Shown: positions 24,344 through 32,368 of the stretch, one piece after another | Numbering within the stretch: the stretch's first letter is position 1 | Layout: the number at the start of each line of letters is the position of its first letter | Assembly (NCBI GenBank): GCA_964471115.1 | Contig: CAYYFE010000015.1 | Span: forward strand, 1 to 64,000 | Origin: SYFT01 sp964471115 | GTDB taxonomy: Bacteria > Acidobacteriota > Vicinamibacteria > Vicinamibacterales > SCN-69-37 | Direction: 5' to 3' | Length of the DNA stretch: 64,000 bases | Translations under genes and position numbers: made by a program | The notes under the pieces: model-generated | What the model was told of the DNA's origin: nothing | Seen by the model: the letters and a program-made list of their open reading frames with translations, nothing else | The model's database searches: none

Positions 24344-25880
24344 GCCGCCGCGTCAGTGCGCTGACCATGCCGTCGATCGTGTACGGGTCCGCGGTCACGA
24401 CCGAGGTGATGCCGAGCGCCTCGGCCGCGGCCGCCGTCACGGGGCCGATCGCCACGGCCAGCGTCTGGTTGAGCAGGTCGGCGACCTGATCGCGGCCGAT
24501 GAGATCCGCAAATCGCTGCACGGCCGTCGGCGTGGTGAAGGTCACCGCGTCCACGCGGCCGTCGAGCAGCTGTCGATAGATCGCCTGCGCCGCCGCCGAT
24601 TCCGGCGCGCCGGGGACGGTCCGATACGCGATCAGGTCCGTGGCCTCCGCGCCGCGCCGGCCGAGTTCGGCCGCCAGGCCGTGCCCCACGCCTGCATGGC
24701 CGTGATCCGGGCGGACCACCAGCACGCGCGCGCCGCGCAGGTCGCCGGCGGCCTCCAGCGCCCGAATCGTGGCGTCGGTGCCCGACTCGGGAACGATCAC
24801 ATCGGCGCGCAGGCCGAATGCGGCGAGCCGATCAGCCGTCGATGGGCCGATGGCCGCCACGCGTACGCCGCCCAGCGCGCGCAGATCGCGCGAGCCCGAC
24901 AGCAGCGCGTTCAGGAACCGGCCCGCGGCATTCGCTGATTCGATCACGATCCAGCGGAACTGCGACGCGGACGCGGCCGCGCGATCGATCGCTTCGGGAT
25001 CGTCGGGCGGCACGAGGCGGAACGTCGGCGCTTCGATCGTCTGCGCGCCGAGGCCTTCGAGTTGTTCGACCAGGCCGCGGGCCTGTTCCCGCGACCGCGT
25101 GACCACAATCCGCTTGCCGAACAGCGGACGCTGGTCGTACCAGCGCAGATGCGCGCGCAGGCCCGCCACGTCGCCCACCACGAGCAGCGCCGGCCGGTCG
25201 CCGCCGTCGGCGCCCGCGGCCAGTTCCGCCAGCGTGCCGGTGACGGTCTGCTGCTGCGGCAGCGTGCCGTCATAAATGAGCGCCGCCGGGCTGCTCGCCG
25301 GGCGGCCGTGTTTGATCAGCCGCTCCAGAATCGCGGCGGCCTGCCGGCCGTTGGTGTACGCCGCAATCGTGCCGTCGAGCCGCGCCAGCGCCTCCCAGTC
25401 GACGTCGGGTCCCGTGTCTCCCGCCGTTTCGTGGCCGCGCAACAACACCAGCGCATCCTGTCCGCCGGGATACGTGATCGGCACACCGGCGTACGCGCTG
25501 CCCATGGCCAGCGGCACGCCCGGCACCACCTCGAACGGCACCCGCTGCTCGTACAGGAACAGCGCTTCCTTCGCGCCCGACCCGAACAGGAACGGGTCGC
25601 CCCACTTCAGCCGCGCCACCAGGCGCCCGTCGCGCGCGTGGTCGGCGATCAACATCGCGATCGCGTCCTGCGCGGTCGCGCCTTCGGCCGGCGCGCCGAC
25701 CTCGATGCGTTCGCTGTCGGGCCGCGCCAGATGCAGCAGCCGCGCGACGTCGCGGTCGTAGACCACCACGTCCGCTTCGGCCAGCACCTGCCGGCCGCGC
25801 ATCGTCAACAGGCCGGGATCGCCGGGACCGGCGCCAATGAGGACTACTCGGCCTCGGGGGGATGTGTCGGATGTCGTCAT
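24327..25880 (-). CDS. uroporphyrinogen-III C-methyltransferase / uroporphyrinogen-III synthase fusion
   Basis: A 517-residue two-domain enzyme. Residues 1-240 form a SUMT (CobA) methylase: VVLIGAGPGDPGLLTMRG (12-29), VVYDRDV, RLKWGDPFLFGSG, VVPGVPLAMGSAYAGVPITYP. Residues about 255-517 form HemD, which cyclises hydroxymethylbilane to uroporphyrinogen III: GKRIVVTRSREQARGL, VIESANAAGRF, AIGPSTADRLAAFGL, VDAVTFTTPTAVQRF. Together they would make precorrin-2 for sirohaem or feed haem. The methylase motif usually reads K-G-G-D-P; here it is K-W-G-D-P, and GVPVTHR is changed to GVPITYP, so the domain is divergent. Its ATG overlaps the stop of the VWFA gene upstream (ATGA, 25877-25880). Confidence 0.9.
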   Translation of the reverse strand: MTTSDTSPRGRVVLIGAGPGDPGLLTMRGRQVLAEADVVVYDRDVARLLHLARPDSERIEVGAPAEGATAQDAIAMLIADHARDGRLVARLKWGDPFLFGSGAKEALFLYEQRVPFEVVPGVPLAMGSAYAGVPITYPGGQDALVLLRGHETAGDTGPDVDWEALARLDGTIAAYTNGRQAAAILERLIKHGRPASSPAALIYDGTLPQQQTVTGTLAELAAGADGGDRPALLVVGDVAGLRAHLRWYDQRPLFGKRIVVTRSREQARGLVEQLEGLGAQTIEAPTFRLVPPDDPEAIDRAAASASQFRWIVIESANAAGRFLNALLSGSRDLRALGGVRVAAIGPSTADRLAAFGLRADVIVPESGTDATIRALEAAGDLRGARVLVVRPDHGHAGVGHGLAAELGRRGAEATDLIAYRTVPGAPESAAAQAIYRQLLDGRVDAVTFTTPTAVQRFADLIGRDQVADLLNQTLAVAIGPVTAAAAEALGITSVVTADPYTIDGMVSALTRRLTTRS

Positions 25881-26809
25881 GGTTGTCGCAGGGGAGTCTT
25901 GGGCACCGACGGCGCGAAATACCCGCGTTTGGTCCGGGCCTGGGTGTTCGGCCGCTCGACCCGGACGACGATGGCGCGCCAGGCGCCGTCGCGTCTCAGG
26001 TTCTTCGGCGTGTAGGCAATCGTGTACTGGTTGGCGAGTTCGTCGGCGATGCGCTGGTAGACGGCCGGCAGTTCGCCGATGTTCTCGACGAAGAACAGGC
26101 GGCCGCCCGTTTCGGTCGACAACGTGCGCAGCACGAACTCCGCCTCGTTGAAGCCCCGCGTGGGCCGGTCGGTCTTCGAGCGCAGGCCGATCGCATACAC
26201 GGCCACGTCCGCGCGTTTGGCCGACTCGAGCACGTCTTCGTAGGCAATCAGGCTGGACGTGTCTTCGCCGTCCGACAGGATCACGATGGCCTGGCGGCGG
26301 ATCTGGTCGGCCGACGCCGCGCGCACCCGGCGCAATTCGGAGAGCGCGACATACAGCGCGTTGTAGAGCGAGGTGGAGCCGCCCACCTGGGTGCGGCGGA
26401 TGGCCGATTCGAGCAGCAGCGGATCGTTGGTGAACGGCTGCAGGATCTCGACGCGGCTGTCAAAGTCGATGATCTGCGCCGTGTCCGACCCGGTCAGCCG
26501 CCTGGCGAATCCGATCGCGCCTTCCTGCGCCACCGGCAGCTTGATCTCCATGCTCGTGCTGGTGTCGATGAGCAGCGACAGGGCGATGGGCTGCGCCGCG
26601 CGCGAGAAAAACGAGATGTCCTGCTGCACCCCGTCTTCGTAGACGCCGAAGAGCGCCTGGTCGAGGCCCGCGACCAGCCGGTCGCCTTCCGTCACCGTGA
26701 CCTGGAGCGACACCACGTCGATGCCGCCGCGGAAGACCTGCGCGGACAGCGACCACGCGGCGGACACCACGAGCGCGCCCGCCACGAGGCTGGAGCGCCA
26801 CCGGGTCAT
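25877..26809 (-). CDS. VWFA-related protein, acidobacterial type, intact MIDAS
   Basis: A 310-residue secreted protein with signal peptide (SSLVAGALVVSAAWSLSAQ). The sequence VFRGGIDVVSLQVTVTEGDRLVAGLDQALFGVYEDGVQQ followed by a von Willebrand A domain is the arrangement of the VWFA-related family expanded in Acidobacteria. The metal-ion-dependent adhesion site is complete: DTSTS (82-86), a Thr in GGSTSLYNAL and Asp in LSDGEDTSS. The C-terminus YTIAYTPKNLRRDGAWRAIVVRVERPN is conserved in the family. Function is unknown; surface or periplasmic protein binding is likely. Stop and start overlaps with both neighbours (ATGA) make a tight three-gene unit. Confidence 0.9.
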   Translation of the reverse strand: MTRWRSSLVAGALVVSAAWSLSAQVFRGGIDVVSLQVTVTEGDRLVAGLDQALFGVYEDGVQQDISFFSRAAQPIALSLLIDTSTSMEIKLPVAQEGAIGFARRLTGSDTAQIIDFDSRVEILQPFTNDPLLLESAIRRTQVGGSTSLYNALYVALSELRRVRAASADQIRRQAIVILSDGEDTSSLIAYEDVLESAKRADVAVYAIGLRSKTDRPTRGFNEAEFVLRTLSTETGGRLFFVENIGELPAVYQRIADELANQYTIAYTPKNLRRDGAWRAIVVRVERPNTQARTKRGYFAPSVPKTPLRQP

Positions 26810-27699
26810 TTGTTCGTCCAGCGCGGCGCGGCCAGGCGGTAGCCGTCTTTCGACAGCCGGACCTCGAGGCGCTCGGGGGGAATCAGCGACTCCGGCCGGC
26901 CGTACGTCACGGCGAACTGGCCGAGCAGTTGCGCGGCGATGTCGCCAAACCGCGCCTTGAGCGCCGACGGCGCGAAGATCATGGCGTTCTGGCCGCCCGA
27001 CCGCTGCGTCACGTCGCCCAGCACGAGCGATCGTTCGCGCGTCTCGCTGACCATCGGGTTGTCGTTGAAGCTCTCCCGCGCGATGGTCCACAACGACGCG
27101 CGGGCGGCGGCCACGGCGGCCATGGCCTGGTCGTGCCGGCGGGTGCTGAACTCGGGGCCGTTTTCGTCGACGAACGCCACGATGGCGGCGCGCGCCGGTT
27201 TGCGGCGCGCCAGGGCGTTGGCGGCCTCGACCACGGCTTCGACGAAGTACGCGCCCGACCCGCTCACTGCAAAGAGGCGGTCGACCCCCCGGCCCAGCGC
27301 GACGGCCGACGTCGTGAAGTCGGCCTGAAGCGTCGGCCGTTCACCGAAGGTGTACAGCGCGATTTGGGACTCGGGGCTGGCTTTCCAGATGGCCGCGGCA
27401 AACGTGGAGATGGCCTCCCGCAGGTCCGGAGTGGCGCCCTGGGTCACATCGCTGGAATCAATGAGGACCGCAATTTCGAGCGGGGCCGTGGCCTTCTCGA
27501 CCTTCAGGATTTCGCGGGCGTTGCCGTCCTCGCGGATGGTCAGTTCGCTGGCCAGGAGGGCCTCGGCGGGCCGGCCCTGCCGGTCGGTCACCGACACAAA
27601 AATCGTCTGGTCGCGCAGGGCGCGCTGGGCCTCGGGCAGGGCGGATCCGGCCAGCCAAACGGCCAGCGCCGCCACGAGCAGTCGGGGGAAGTGGCCCAT
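26806..27699 (-). CDS. VWFA-like secreted protein with degraded MIDAS
   Basis: A 297-residue secreted protein with signal peptide (LLVAALAVWLAGSALPEAQ). It repeats the layout of the next gene: an immunoglobulin-like front (TIFVSVTDRQGRPAEALLASELTIREDG) and a VWA fold with LEIAVLIDSSDVT. The expected D-x-S-x-S is D-S-S-D-V (81-85), so the second serine is lost, and metal binding may be absent. The end FAVTYGRPESLIPPERLEVRLSKDGYRLAAPRW matches the family C-terminus. It probably arose by tandem duplication and may form a heterodimer with its neighbour. Confidence 0.82.
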   Translation of the reverse strand: MGHFPRLLVAALAVWLAGSALPEAQRALRDQTIFVSVTDRQGRPAEALLASELTIREDGNAREILKVEKATAPLEIAVLIDSSDVTQGATPDLREAISTFAAAIWKASPESQIALYTFGERPTLQADFTTSAVALGRGVDRLFAVSGSGAYFVEAVVEAANALARRKPARAAIVAFVDENGPEFSTRRHDQAMAAVAAARASLWTIARESFNDNPMVSETRERSLVLGDVTQRSGGQNAMIFAPSALKARFGDIAAQLLGQFAVTYGRPESLIPPERLEVRLSKDGYRLAAPRWTNK

Positions 27700-27700
27700 G

Positions 27701-27729
27701 TCGGCAGTATAGCCCCCGCGTGATATATT
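27701..27729 (+). promoter_or_regulatory. candidate promoter of the Fo operon
   Basis: TCGGCA (27701-27706), a 17-bp spacer and TATATT (27724-27729) with an extended TGA just before it. It overlaps the divergent VWFA promoter, so the two units share 68 bp of control region. Confidence 0.45.
27706..27711 (-). promoter_or_regulatory. -10 element, leaderless-type, VWFA operon
   Basis: TATACT on the minus strand ends exactly 6 nt before the ATG at 27699, with no Shine-Dalgarno. It heads the unit VWFA-like, VWFA, CobA-HemD. Confidence 0.5.
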
Positions 27730-27767
27730 TCCGAGGTTCGCCCGGCGGCACAGAGGCCCACAGTAGA

Positions 27768-28031
27768 ATGGGCTGCTTGGCGAAGGGGCAGAGTCCGCGG
27801 CAAGGGCTGGAACAAGCCCTGCGGGCGTTCCAGGAGAACGTCCACCGGTCGGGTCCGGCCGCCTCCGCCAGCTACACGCTGATTGGCGGCATCCTGGTGC
27901 TCGGCGGGCTGGGATACGGGTTCGACCTGTGGCGCGGCACCGAGCCGTGGGGGCTGCTCGTGGGATTGTTTCTGGGCATCGCGACGGGGTTTTACGCCAT
28001 CGTGATGTCCACACGGCCCCGGTCGCGCTGA
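27768..28031 (+). CDS. atpZ: AtpZ/AtpI-like membrane protein
   Basis: An 87-residue protein with two transmembrane helices (ASASYTLIGGILVLGGLGYGFDLW and WGLLVGLFLGIATGFYAIVMS). GGILVLGGLGYGFDLWRGTEPWGLLVGLFLGI is the AtpZ/AtpI-family signature, proteins that assist c-ring assembly or magnesium supply to the ATP synthase. Start: the ATG at 27768; an in-frame ATG at 27720 lies upstream but inside the control region. It overlaps the next gene by one base (TGATG). Confidence 0.8.
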   Translation: MGCLAKGQSPRQGLEQALRAFQENVHRSGPAASASYTLIGGILVLGGLGYGFDLWRGTEPWGLLVGLFLGIATGFYAIVMSTRPRSR

Positions 28032-28378
28032 TGCTCTGGACCATGCTGGCGGTGACGCTGGCGGCCGGGCTGGCCGGCTGGGCGGCGGGATGGCCGGAAG
28101 TGCTGGCGGGTGTCGCGGCGCCGGTGGTCACCACCGCGGGGTCGTGGATGCTGATGACGCGCACGTGGGCGTCGGCGCCGGCCACGTTGTTGCCGGTGAT
28201 GATTCGGGCGTTTGTCGCGAAGAGCGGGCTCTACCTCGCGTACGTGACGATCGTCCTCAAGGGCACGAACGCCAGACCCGAGCCATTCGTGGCCGGCCTG
28301 GTGGGAGCGTTCCTGGTGCTGCACTTCACGCAGGCCTGGGCGCTCAAACGGTTGATGGACGGCAAGCAGGGGAACTGA
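28031..28378 (+). CDS. atpI: ATP synthase subunit I-like protein
   Basis: A 115-residue protein with four hydrophobic stretches (MLAVTLAAGLAGWAAGWPEVLAGVAAPVVTTAGSWML and ATLLPVMIRAFVAKSGLYLAYVTIVL, AGLVGAFLVLHFTQAWALKRL). Position between atpZ and atpB and this topology identify it as the poorly conserved AtpI, a chaperone-like protein for c-ring formation. The sequence itself has no strong motif, so the call leans on context. TGATG overlap with atpZ; 5 bp before atpB. Confidence 0.72.
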   Translation: MLWTMLAVTLAAGLAGWAAGWPEVLAGVAAPVVTTAGSWMLMTRTWASAPATLLPVMIRAFVAKSGLYLAYVTIVLKGTNARPEPFVAGLVGAFLVLHFTQAWALKRLMDGKQGN

Positions 28379-28383
28379 CGGGC

Positions 28384-29310
28384 ATGAACGCAGTGGATCC
28401 AGGAACCGAGCAGGCGGCCAAGGAAGGCTTCAACGCCGCCGACACGATCATCGGACACGTGGCCAACACCGGCCTCGATCATCCGATCCTGCACCTGCCG
28501 CCGATCTTCGGCATCGACTTCTCGGTCACCAAACACGTGTTCATGGTGTGGCTGATGGCCACGGTCGTGTTTGTCACCGTCACGCTGCTGGTGCGCCGGT
28601 ATCTGGCGCAGGGCCGGCTGGTGCCCACCGGCGGCATGAACGCGCTCGAGGCCCTCGTCGAATTCATTCGCGACTCCATCGCCCTGCCCAACGTCGGCAA
28701 GAAGTGGGTGATGGCGTGGACGCCCCTGCTGCTGACGTTTTTTGTCTTCATCTTCGCGGCCAACGCCATCGGCCTGGTGCCGGTGTTCGACCTGATTGCG
28801 CTGGTCGACAAGCTGGTGCTGCACACCGGCGACCATTCGTTCCTCAAGAACCTCACCCACGGCGGCACGACGGCCACGGCCAACTTCAACGTGACGGCGG
28901 CGCTGGCCAGCATCACGTTCGTGGCGATCATCGCCGCGGGCACCAAGGCGCACGGGTTCATCCAGCACTGGAAGAACCTGGTGCCGCACGGGCTCAATCC
29001 GGCGCTGTACGTGCTGCTGATTCCGCTGGAAGTGATCGGCATGTTCGTGCGGCCCTTCGCGCTCACCATGCGTCTTGCGGCCAACATGGCGGGCGGCCAC
29101 ATCGCCATTCTCGCGATCATCTCGTTCGTCTTCATCTTCGCGGAGATGACGCAGAGCGCGCTGGTGGGCGTCGGCATCGGCGTGGGGTTCTCGCTGCCGC
29201 TGGCGGTCGCCATCTCCGCCCTCGAGATCATCGTCGTCCTCGTGCAGGCCTACGTGTTCACCTTGCTGTCGGCCGTGTTCATCGGCATGGCCATTCACGC
29301 TCACCATTAA
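28384..29310 (+). CDS. atpB: ATP synthase Fo subunit a
   Basis: The 308-residue stator subunit forms the two proton half-channels against the c-ring. The essential stator arginine is R230 in RPFALTMRLAANMAGGHI. The final helix pair VGVGFSLPLAVAISALEIIVVLVQAYVFTLLSAVFIGMAIHAHH carries the conserved Glu and Gln for proton access. It is somewhat longer than the E. coli protein (271) because of an N-terminal extension and an 80-residue insertion-rich region around LVLHTGDHSFLKNLTHGGTTATANFN. No sodium-type motif is evident here. Confidence 0.95.
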   Translation: MNAVDPGTEQAAKEGFNAADTIIGHVANTGLDHPILHLPPIFGIDFSVTKHVFMVWLMATVVFVTVTLLVRRYLAQGRLVPTGGMNALEALVEFIRDSIALPNVGKKWVMAWTPLLLTFFVFIFAANAIGLVPVFDLIALVDKLVLHTGDHSFLKNLTHGGTTATANFNVTAALASITFVAIIAAGTKAHGFIQHWKNLVPHGLNPALYVLLIPLEVIGMFVRPFALTMRLAANMAGGHIAILAIISFVFIFAEMTQSALVGVGIGVGFSLPLAVAISALEIIVVLVQAYVFTLLSAVFIGMAIHAHH

Positions 29311-29349
29311 TTCAACCGTCGTCACTCACTCAGGAGAAGGAACGTAGTC

Positions 29350-29619
29350 ATGGATCAGGCAGCTAACCTCACCGTCGAACAGCTCCAGCTTATGAAGCCC
29401 GTGTGGCACTACATGGGAGCCGCGATTGGCTTCGGTCTCACGGTCATCGGCGCCGGGCTCGGCATCGGCAAGCTCGCGGCGGCGGCGGCGGAAGGTGTCG
29501 CGCGTCAGCCCAGCGCGTCGGCGCAGATCACCGCGGCGGCCAACCTGCCGCTCTTCCTGCTGGAAGGCGCCACGATTCTCGCGCTGGTGTTCGGTCTGCT
29601 CGTCATCTTCCTGGCGTAA
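29350..29619 (+). CDS. atpE: ATP synthase Fo subunit c
   Basis: The 89-residue proteolipid forms the c-ring. The first helix carries the glycine-rich IGFGLTVIGAGLGIGKLAAAAAEG, the loop ARQPSA holds the conserved Arg-Gln-Pro, and the second helix carries the ion-binding carboxylate E72 in FLLEGATILALVF. The residues around E72 (Gly-Ala next, no Ser/Thr) suggest a proton-type ring. AGGAG at 29332-29336 gives a good ribosome site. It follows atpB by 39 bp. Confidence 0.96.
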   Translation: MDQAANLTVEQLQLMKPVWHYMGAAIGFGLTVIGAGLGIGKLAAAAAEGVARQPSASAQITAAANLPLFLLEGATILALVFGLLVIFLA

Positions 29620-29641
29620 CCGCCGGGAGTAAGGAGCCGAC

Positions 29642-30139
29642 GTGGAGAATCTGGTCCGGCCCGATCTCGGGCTGTATGTCTGGACGCTCCTGACGTTCCT
29701 TGTGCTCGCGTTCCTGCTGCGGAAGTTCGCGTGGGGACCGTTGCTCAAGGCGCTCGAGGAGCGGCGCGCGACGATCGAGAAGTCGGTCGAGGACGCGAAG
29801 AAGGCGACCGCCGAACTGCAGCGCGTGCAGGAGGAATCCGCGCGCCTGATGGCGGAGGCCCGGTCGGAAGCCGCGGCCATCGTCACGCGCAGCCGCGCCG
29901 ACGCCGACCGCTTCCGCGAAGAGATGCGGAAGAAGGCGGCCGAGGACGCGCAGGCGATCGTCAAGAACGCCGAGAAGGAGATCCAGCTCGAGACGGCGCG
30001 CGCGGTGGCGCAGCTCCGGACCGAAGCGGTCGACCTGTCGGTGGCCATCGCGTCGAAGCTGCTGCGGAAGAACATCTCCGCGGCCGACAACGACGCGCTG
30101 ATCCAGGACGCGATCTCGAAGTTCAAACGAGTCCAGTGA
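29642..30139 (+). CDS. atpF: ATP synthase Fo subunit b
   Basis: The 165-residue peripheral stalk subunit has one N-terminal membrane helix (LYVWTLLTFLVLAFLLRKFAW) and a long polar coiled coil (ERRATIEKSVEDAKKATAELQRVQ onward). It starts at GTG with AAGGAG 6 nt upstream. It is the last ATP-synthase gene here: atpH and the F1 genes that normally follow are absent, and a heptamer array begins directly after the stop. Confidence 0.94.
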   Translation: MENLVRPDLGLYVWTLLTFLVLAFLLRKFAWGPLLKALEERRATIEKSVEDAKKATAELQRVQEESARLMAEARSEAAAIVTRSRADADRFREEMRKKAAEDAQAIVKNAEKEIQLETARAVAQLRTEAVDLSVAIASKLLRKNISAADNDALIQDAISKFKRVQ

Positions 30140-30142
30140 CAT

Positions 30143-30232
30143 CAGGGCACAGGGCTCAGGTTGCAGGGCACAGGGGCGGACAACAGCACCTTCCGTCCCT
30201 GTGGCTTGTGACCTGTCGCCTGTAGCCTGCAG
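30143..30232. repeat. two opposed heptamer arrays (CAGGGCA / CCTGTGG)
   Basis: Left array 30143-30177: CAGGGCA, CAGGGCT, CAGGTTG, CAGGGCA, CAGGGGC. Right array 30198-30232: CCTGTGG, CTTGTGA, CCTGTCG, CCTGTAG, CCTGCAG. The two are roughly complementary, so the gap after atpF can fold into a long degenerate hairpin and may act as its terminator. Confidence 0.82.
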
Positions 30233-30238
30233 GCGCGT

Positions 30239-31165
30239 TTGTCCCGGGTCGATGTCCTGCTGGTGCTGATGGTCCTCATCTGGGGGGCCAACTTCAGCGT
30301 CATCAAGTGGGCATTCGTCGAAATCCCGCCGCAGCCGTTTAACGCCCTTCGTCTGGTCATCGCGTCAGCCGTCTTCCTGGCGGCCATCCGGTGGGCCCGC
30401 CGCCGCGCCCAGGCCGGCGACGCCGTCTCGTCGATCCTGCACACGCCCCATCCGCTGACGCGCCGCGACCGGCGTGACCTCGTCTGGCTCGGCCTGGTGG
30501 GGCATCTCGGGTATCAGTTCTTCTTTGTCGGCGGCGTGGCGCTGTCCACCGCGTCGAACGCCGCCCTGATCGTCGGCACGACGCCGACGGTGCTGGCCGT
30601 GGTGTCGGCGCTGCTGGGCCGCGAACGCATCAGCGGTTTCCACTGGGCCGGCGCGTTGCTGGCGGTCACCGGTATTGCGTTCGTCGTCGGGCCGGGCGCC
30701 TCGTTTGGCGGCGCGACGTGGCGCGGCGACCTCATGGTGATGTGTTCGGTGGCCTGCTGGACCACGTTCACGCTGGGATCGGCGCGGCTCATCGAACGCC
30801 ATTCGCCGTTGTACGTCACGGGCATGACCATGGTCTACGGCGGCATCCCCTATGTGGCGCTGGCGCTGCCGGCCATCCTGCGGGTGGACTGGGCGGCGGC
30901 CTCCTTCGGCGCGCTCGTCGCACTGGTGCTGTCGGCGCTGCTGGCGCTCAACCTGGCCTACGTGATCTGGTACACGGGCGTGCAACGCCTGGGCCCGGCG
31001 CGGACGTCGATTTACTCGAACGGTGTGCCCATCGTCGCGATGTTCGTGGCGGCCATCTGGCTGGGCGAGTCTTTGACCTGGACGAAAATCGCCGGCGCCT
31101 CGGCGGTGCTGGGCGGGGTGGCGCTGACCCGGGTGGGGCGACGGCTGTTGCTGCAGTCAAGCTGA
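30239..31165 (+). CDS. EamA/DMT family transporter
   Basis: A 308-residue inner-membrane protein with ten predicted helices in two EamA repeats. The first starts LLVLMVLIWGANFSVIKWAFVEIPPQPFNALRL, the standard DMT entry, and the second near GDLMVMCSVACWTTFTLGSARLI with LGPARTSIYSNGVPIVAMFVAAIWLGESLTWTKIAGASAVLGGVALTR. These proteins export metabolites or amino acids; the substrate is unknown. The start is TTG at 30239 directly after the repeat arrays; no Shine-Dalgarno is clear. Confidence 0.88.
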   Translation: MSRVDVLLVLMVLIWGANFSVIKWAFVEIPPQPFNALRLVIASAVFLAAIRWARRRAQAGDAVSSILHTPHPLTRRDRRDLVWLGLVGHLGYQFFFVGGVALSTASNAALIVGTTPTVLAVVSALLGRERISGFHWAGALLAVTGIAFVVGPGASFGGATWRGDLMVMCSVACWTTFTLGSARLIERHSPLYVTGMTMVYGGIPYVALALPAILRVDWAAASFGALVALVLSALLALNLAYVIWYTGVQRLGPARTSIYSNGVPIVAMFVAAIWLGESLTWTKIAGASAVLGGVALTRVGRRLLLQSS

Positions 31166-31175
31166 TCAGAGCGAG

Positions 31176-31239
31176 TGCCGGGGTTGGGCGTCCCCCTCGC
31201 CGCGCCCGGCCCGGCTTCGCCGGGCCCCCAACCCCGGCA
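31176..31239. terminator. 13-bp inverted repeat with inner stem after EamA gene
   Basis: TGCCGGGGTTGGG (31176-31188) and CCCAACCCCGGCA (31227-31239) are perfect complements, with a further GCCCGGC/GCCGGGC stem inside. No T run follows, so it may be a Rho-assisted terminator or a REP-like element. Three CCTTCATG units follow at about 31247-31274. Confidence 0.65.
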
Positions 31240-31295
31240 TACGTCTTCCTTCATGGCCCTTCATGTCCTTCATGGTGAATAATCCGGATAAGGCC

Positions 31296-32252
31296 ATGTC
31301 GCACTACTACAGCCAGCACGCGACGGCGTTACGGGCCGAACTGGGCCGCGCGATCACGCGCGAAGAGATGCGGGTGCTGCACACCAAACATCCGTGGCGC
31401 CACTTCGTGGTCGCCGCGCGGCAGTTCCTGATCCTGGCGCTGACCACGTGGGCGCTGATCCGGTTCGAGGCGTGGTACGTCTGGCTGCCGCTGGCCGTCG
31501 TCCAGGGCTTCACGGTGTTCAACTTCACGGTGCTGCTGCACGAAGTGCTGCACCACCTGGTGTTCAACAAGCCGCACAAGCGCATCGAACGCGCGCTGGG
31601 TTTCCTGTACGCGATCCCCAGCGGCATCTCCCCGTCGCAGTTCACGCGGTGGCATCTCGATCATCACGCCGAGCTCGGGTCCGATACCGACGACCCCAAG
31701 CGGCACCATCTCTCACCGAAGCGGAACGCCCGCTGGTACAAGCTGCTGTACGCCACGCCGGCGTTGTTTCCGATCTACTTCCGGGCGGCGCGCCTCGAGT
31801 CGTCGACCTACCCGGAGGCCCTGCAGCGCCGCATCGGGTGGGAGCGCCGCGCCGCGATCCTGTTTCACCTGAGTGTGCTGGGCGGTCTGTGGTGGGCCTT
31901 CGGCGGCGCCGCGGCGTTTCGCGCCCACGCGTTTCCGGTGTTCTTCATCTTCCCGATCGCCTTCACGCTGAACCGCCTGGGCCAGCACTACGACATTGAC
32001 CCGAGCGACCCGGCCAAGTGGGGCACACTCATGCGCAGCCACTGGTTCTGGAACTTCGCGTTCCTCACCTCGAACCTCCACCTGGAGCACCACTACTTTC
32101 CAGGCGTGCCGTTTTACCACCTGCCCGCATTGCAGCGCGCGCTCGGCCCCTTCTACGCCCGAAAAGGGATGCGGTGGCAGACCTATCGCGGCCTGTTGTA
32201 CGGCTGGATCATCCAGAACAAGCGACCGCACTCGAACTGGTCACTGGTCTGA
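31296..32252 (+). CDS. membrane fatty acid desaturase
   Basis: A 318-residue di-iron membrane desaturase. The three histidine boxes are HEVLHH (82-87), HLDHH (120-124) and HLEHHYFPGVPFYHLP near 260. The lone-helix topology (FLILALTTWALIRFEAWYVWLPL; two more hydrophobic pairs) is usual. It would put a double bond into a lipid acyl chain or hydroxylate a lipid/carotenoid. The ATG at 31296 has GGATAAGG 5 nt upstream and is preferred; in-frame ATGs at 31263 and 31272 lie in the CCTTCATG repeat. Confidence 0.88.
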   Translation: MSHYYSQHATALRAELGRAITREEMRVLHTKHPWRHFVVAARQFLILALTTWALIRFEAWYVWLPLAVVQGFTVFNFTVLLHEVLHHLVFNKPHKRIERALGFLYAIPSGISPSQFTRWHLDHHAELGSDTDDPKRHHLSPKRNARWYKLLYATPALFPIYFRAARLESSTYPEALQRRIGWERRAAILFHLSVLGGLWWAFGGAAAFRAHAFPVFFIFPIAFTLNRLGQHYDIDPSDPAKWGTLMRSHWFWNFAFLTSNLHLEHHYFPGVPFYHLPALQRALGPFYARKGMRWQTYRGLLYGWIIQNKRPHSNWSLV

Positions 32253-32327
32253 TTCACGCCCGGCACGAAGGGCAAAGATGAACGCGAGAGAACAGACCAT
32301 GACAAAACCGACCACGGTCGTCAACAT
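32241..32327 (-). CDS. candidate small single-helix membrane peptide, 28 aa
   Basis: The minus strand holds a 28-codon frame, MLTTVVGFVMVCSLAFIFA then LRAGRESDQ, a single hydrophobic helix with a charged tail. AGGAAG lies 7 nt before its ATG. It is 41 bp downstream of the RHH gene on the same strand and overlaps the desaturase 3' end by 12 bp. The size and shape suit a small regulatory or toxin-like membrane peptide. No homologue can be named; chance is possible at this length. Confidence 0.4.
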   Translation of the reverse strand: MLTTVVGFVMVCSLAFIFALRAGRESDQ

Positions 32328-32368
32328 GGTCTGTCTTCCTTTCTGACAAGGCTCGCTGGCATCATCAC

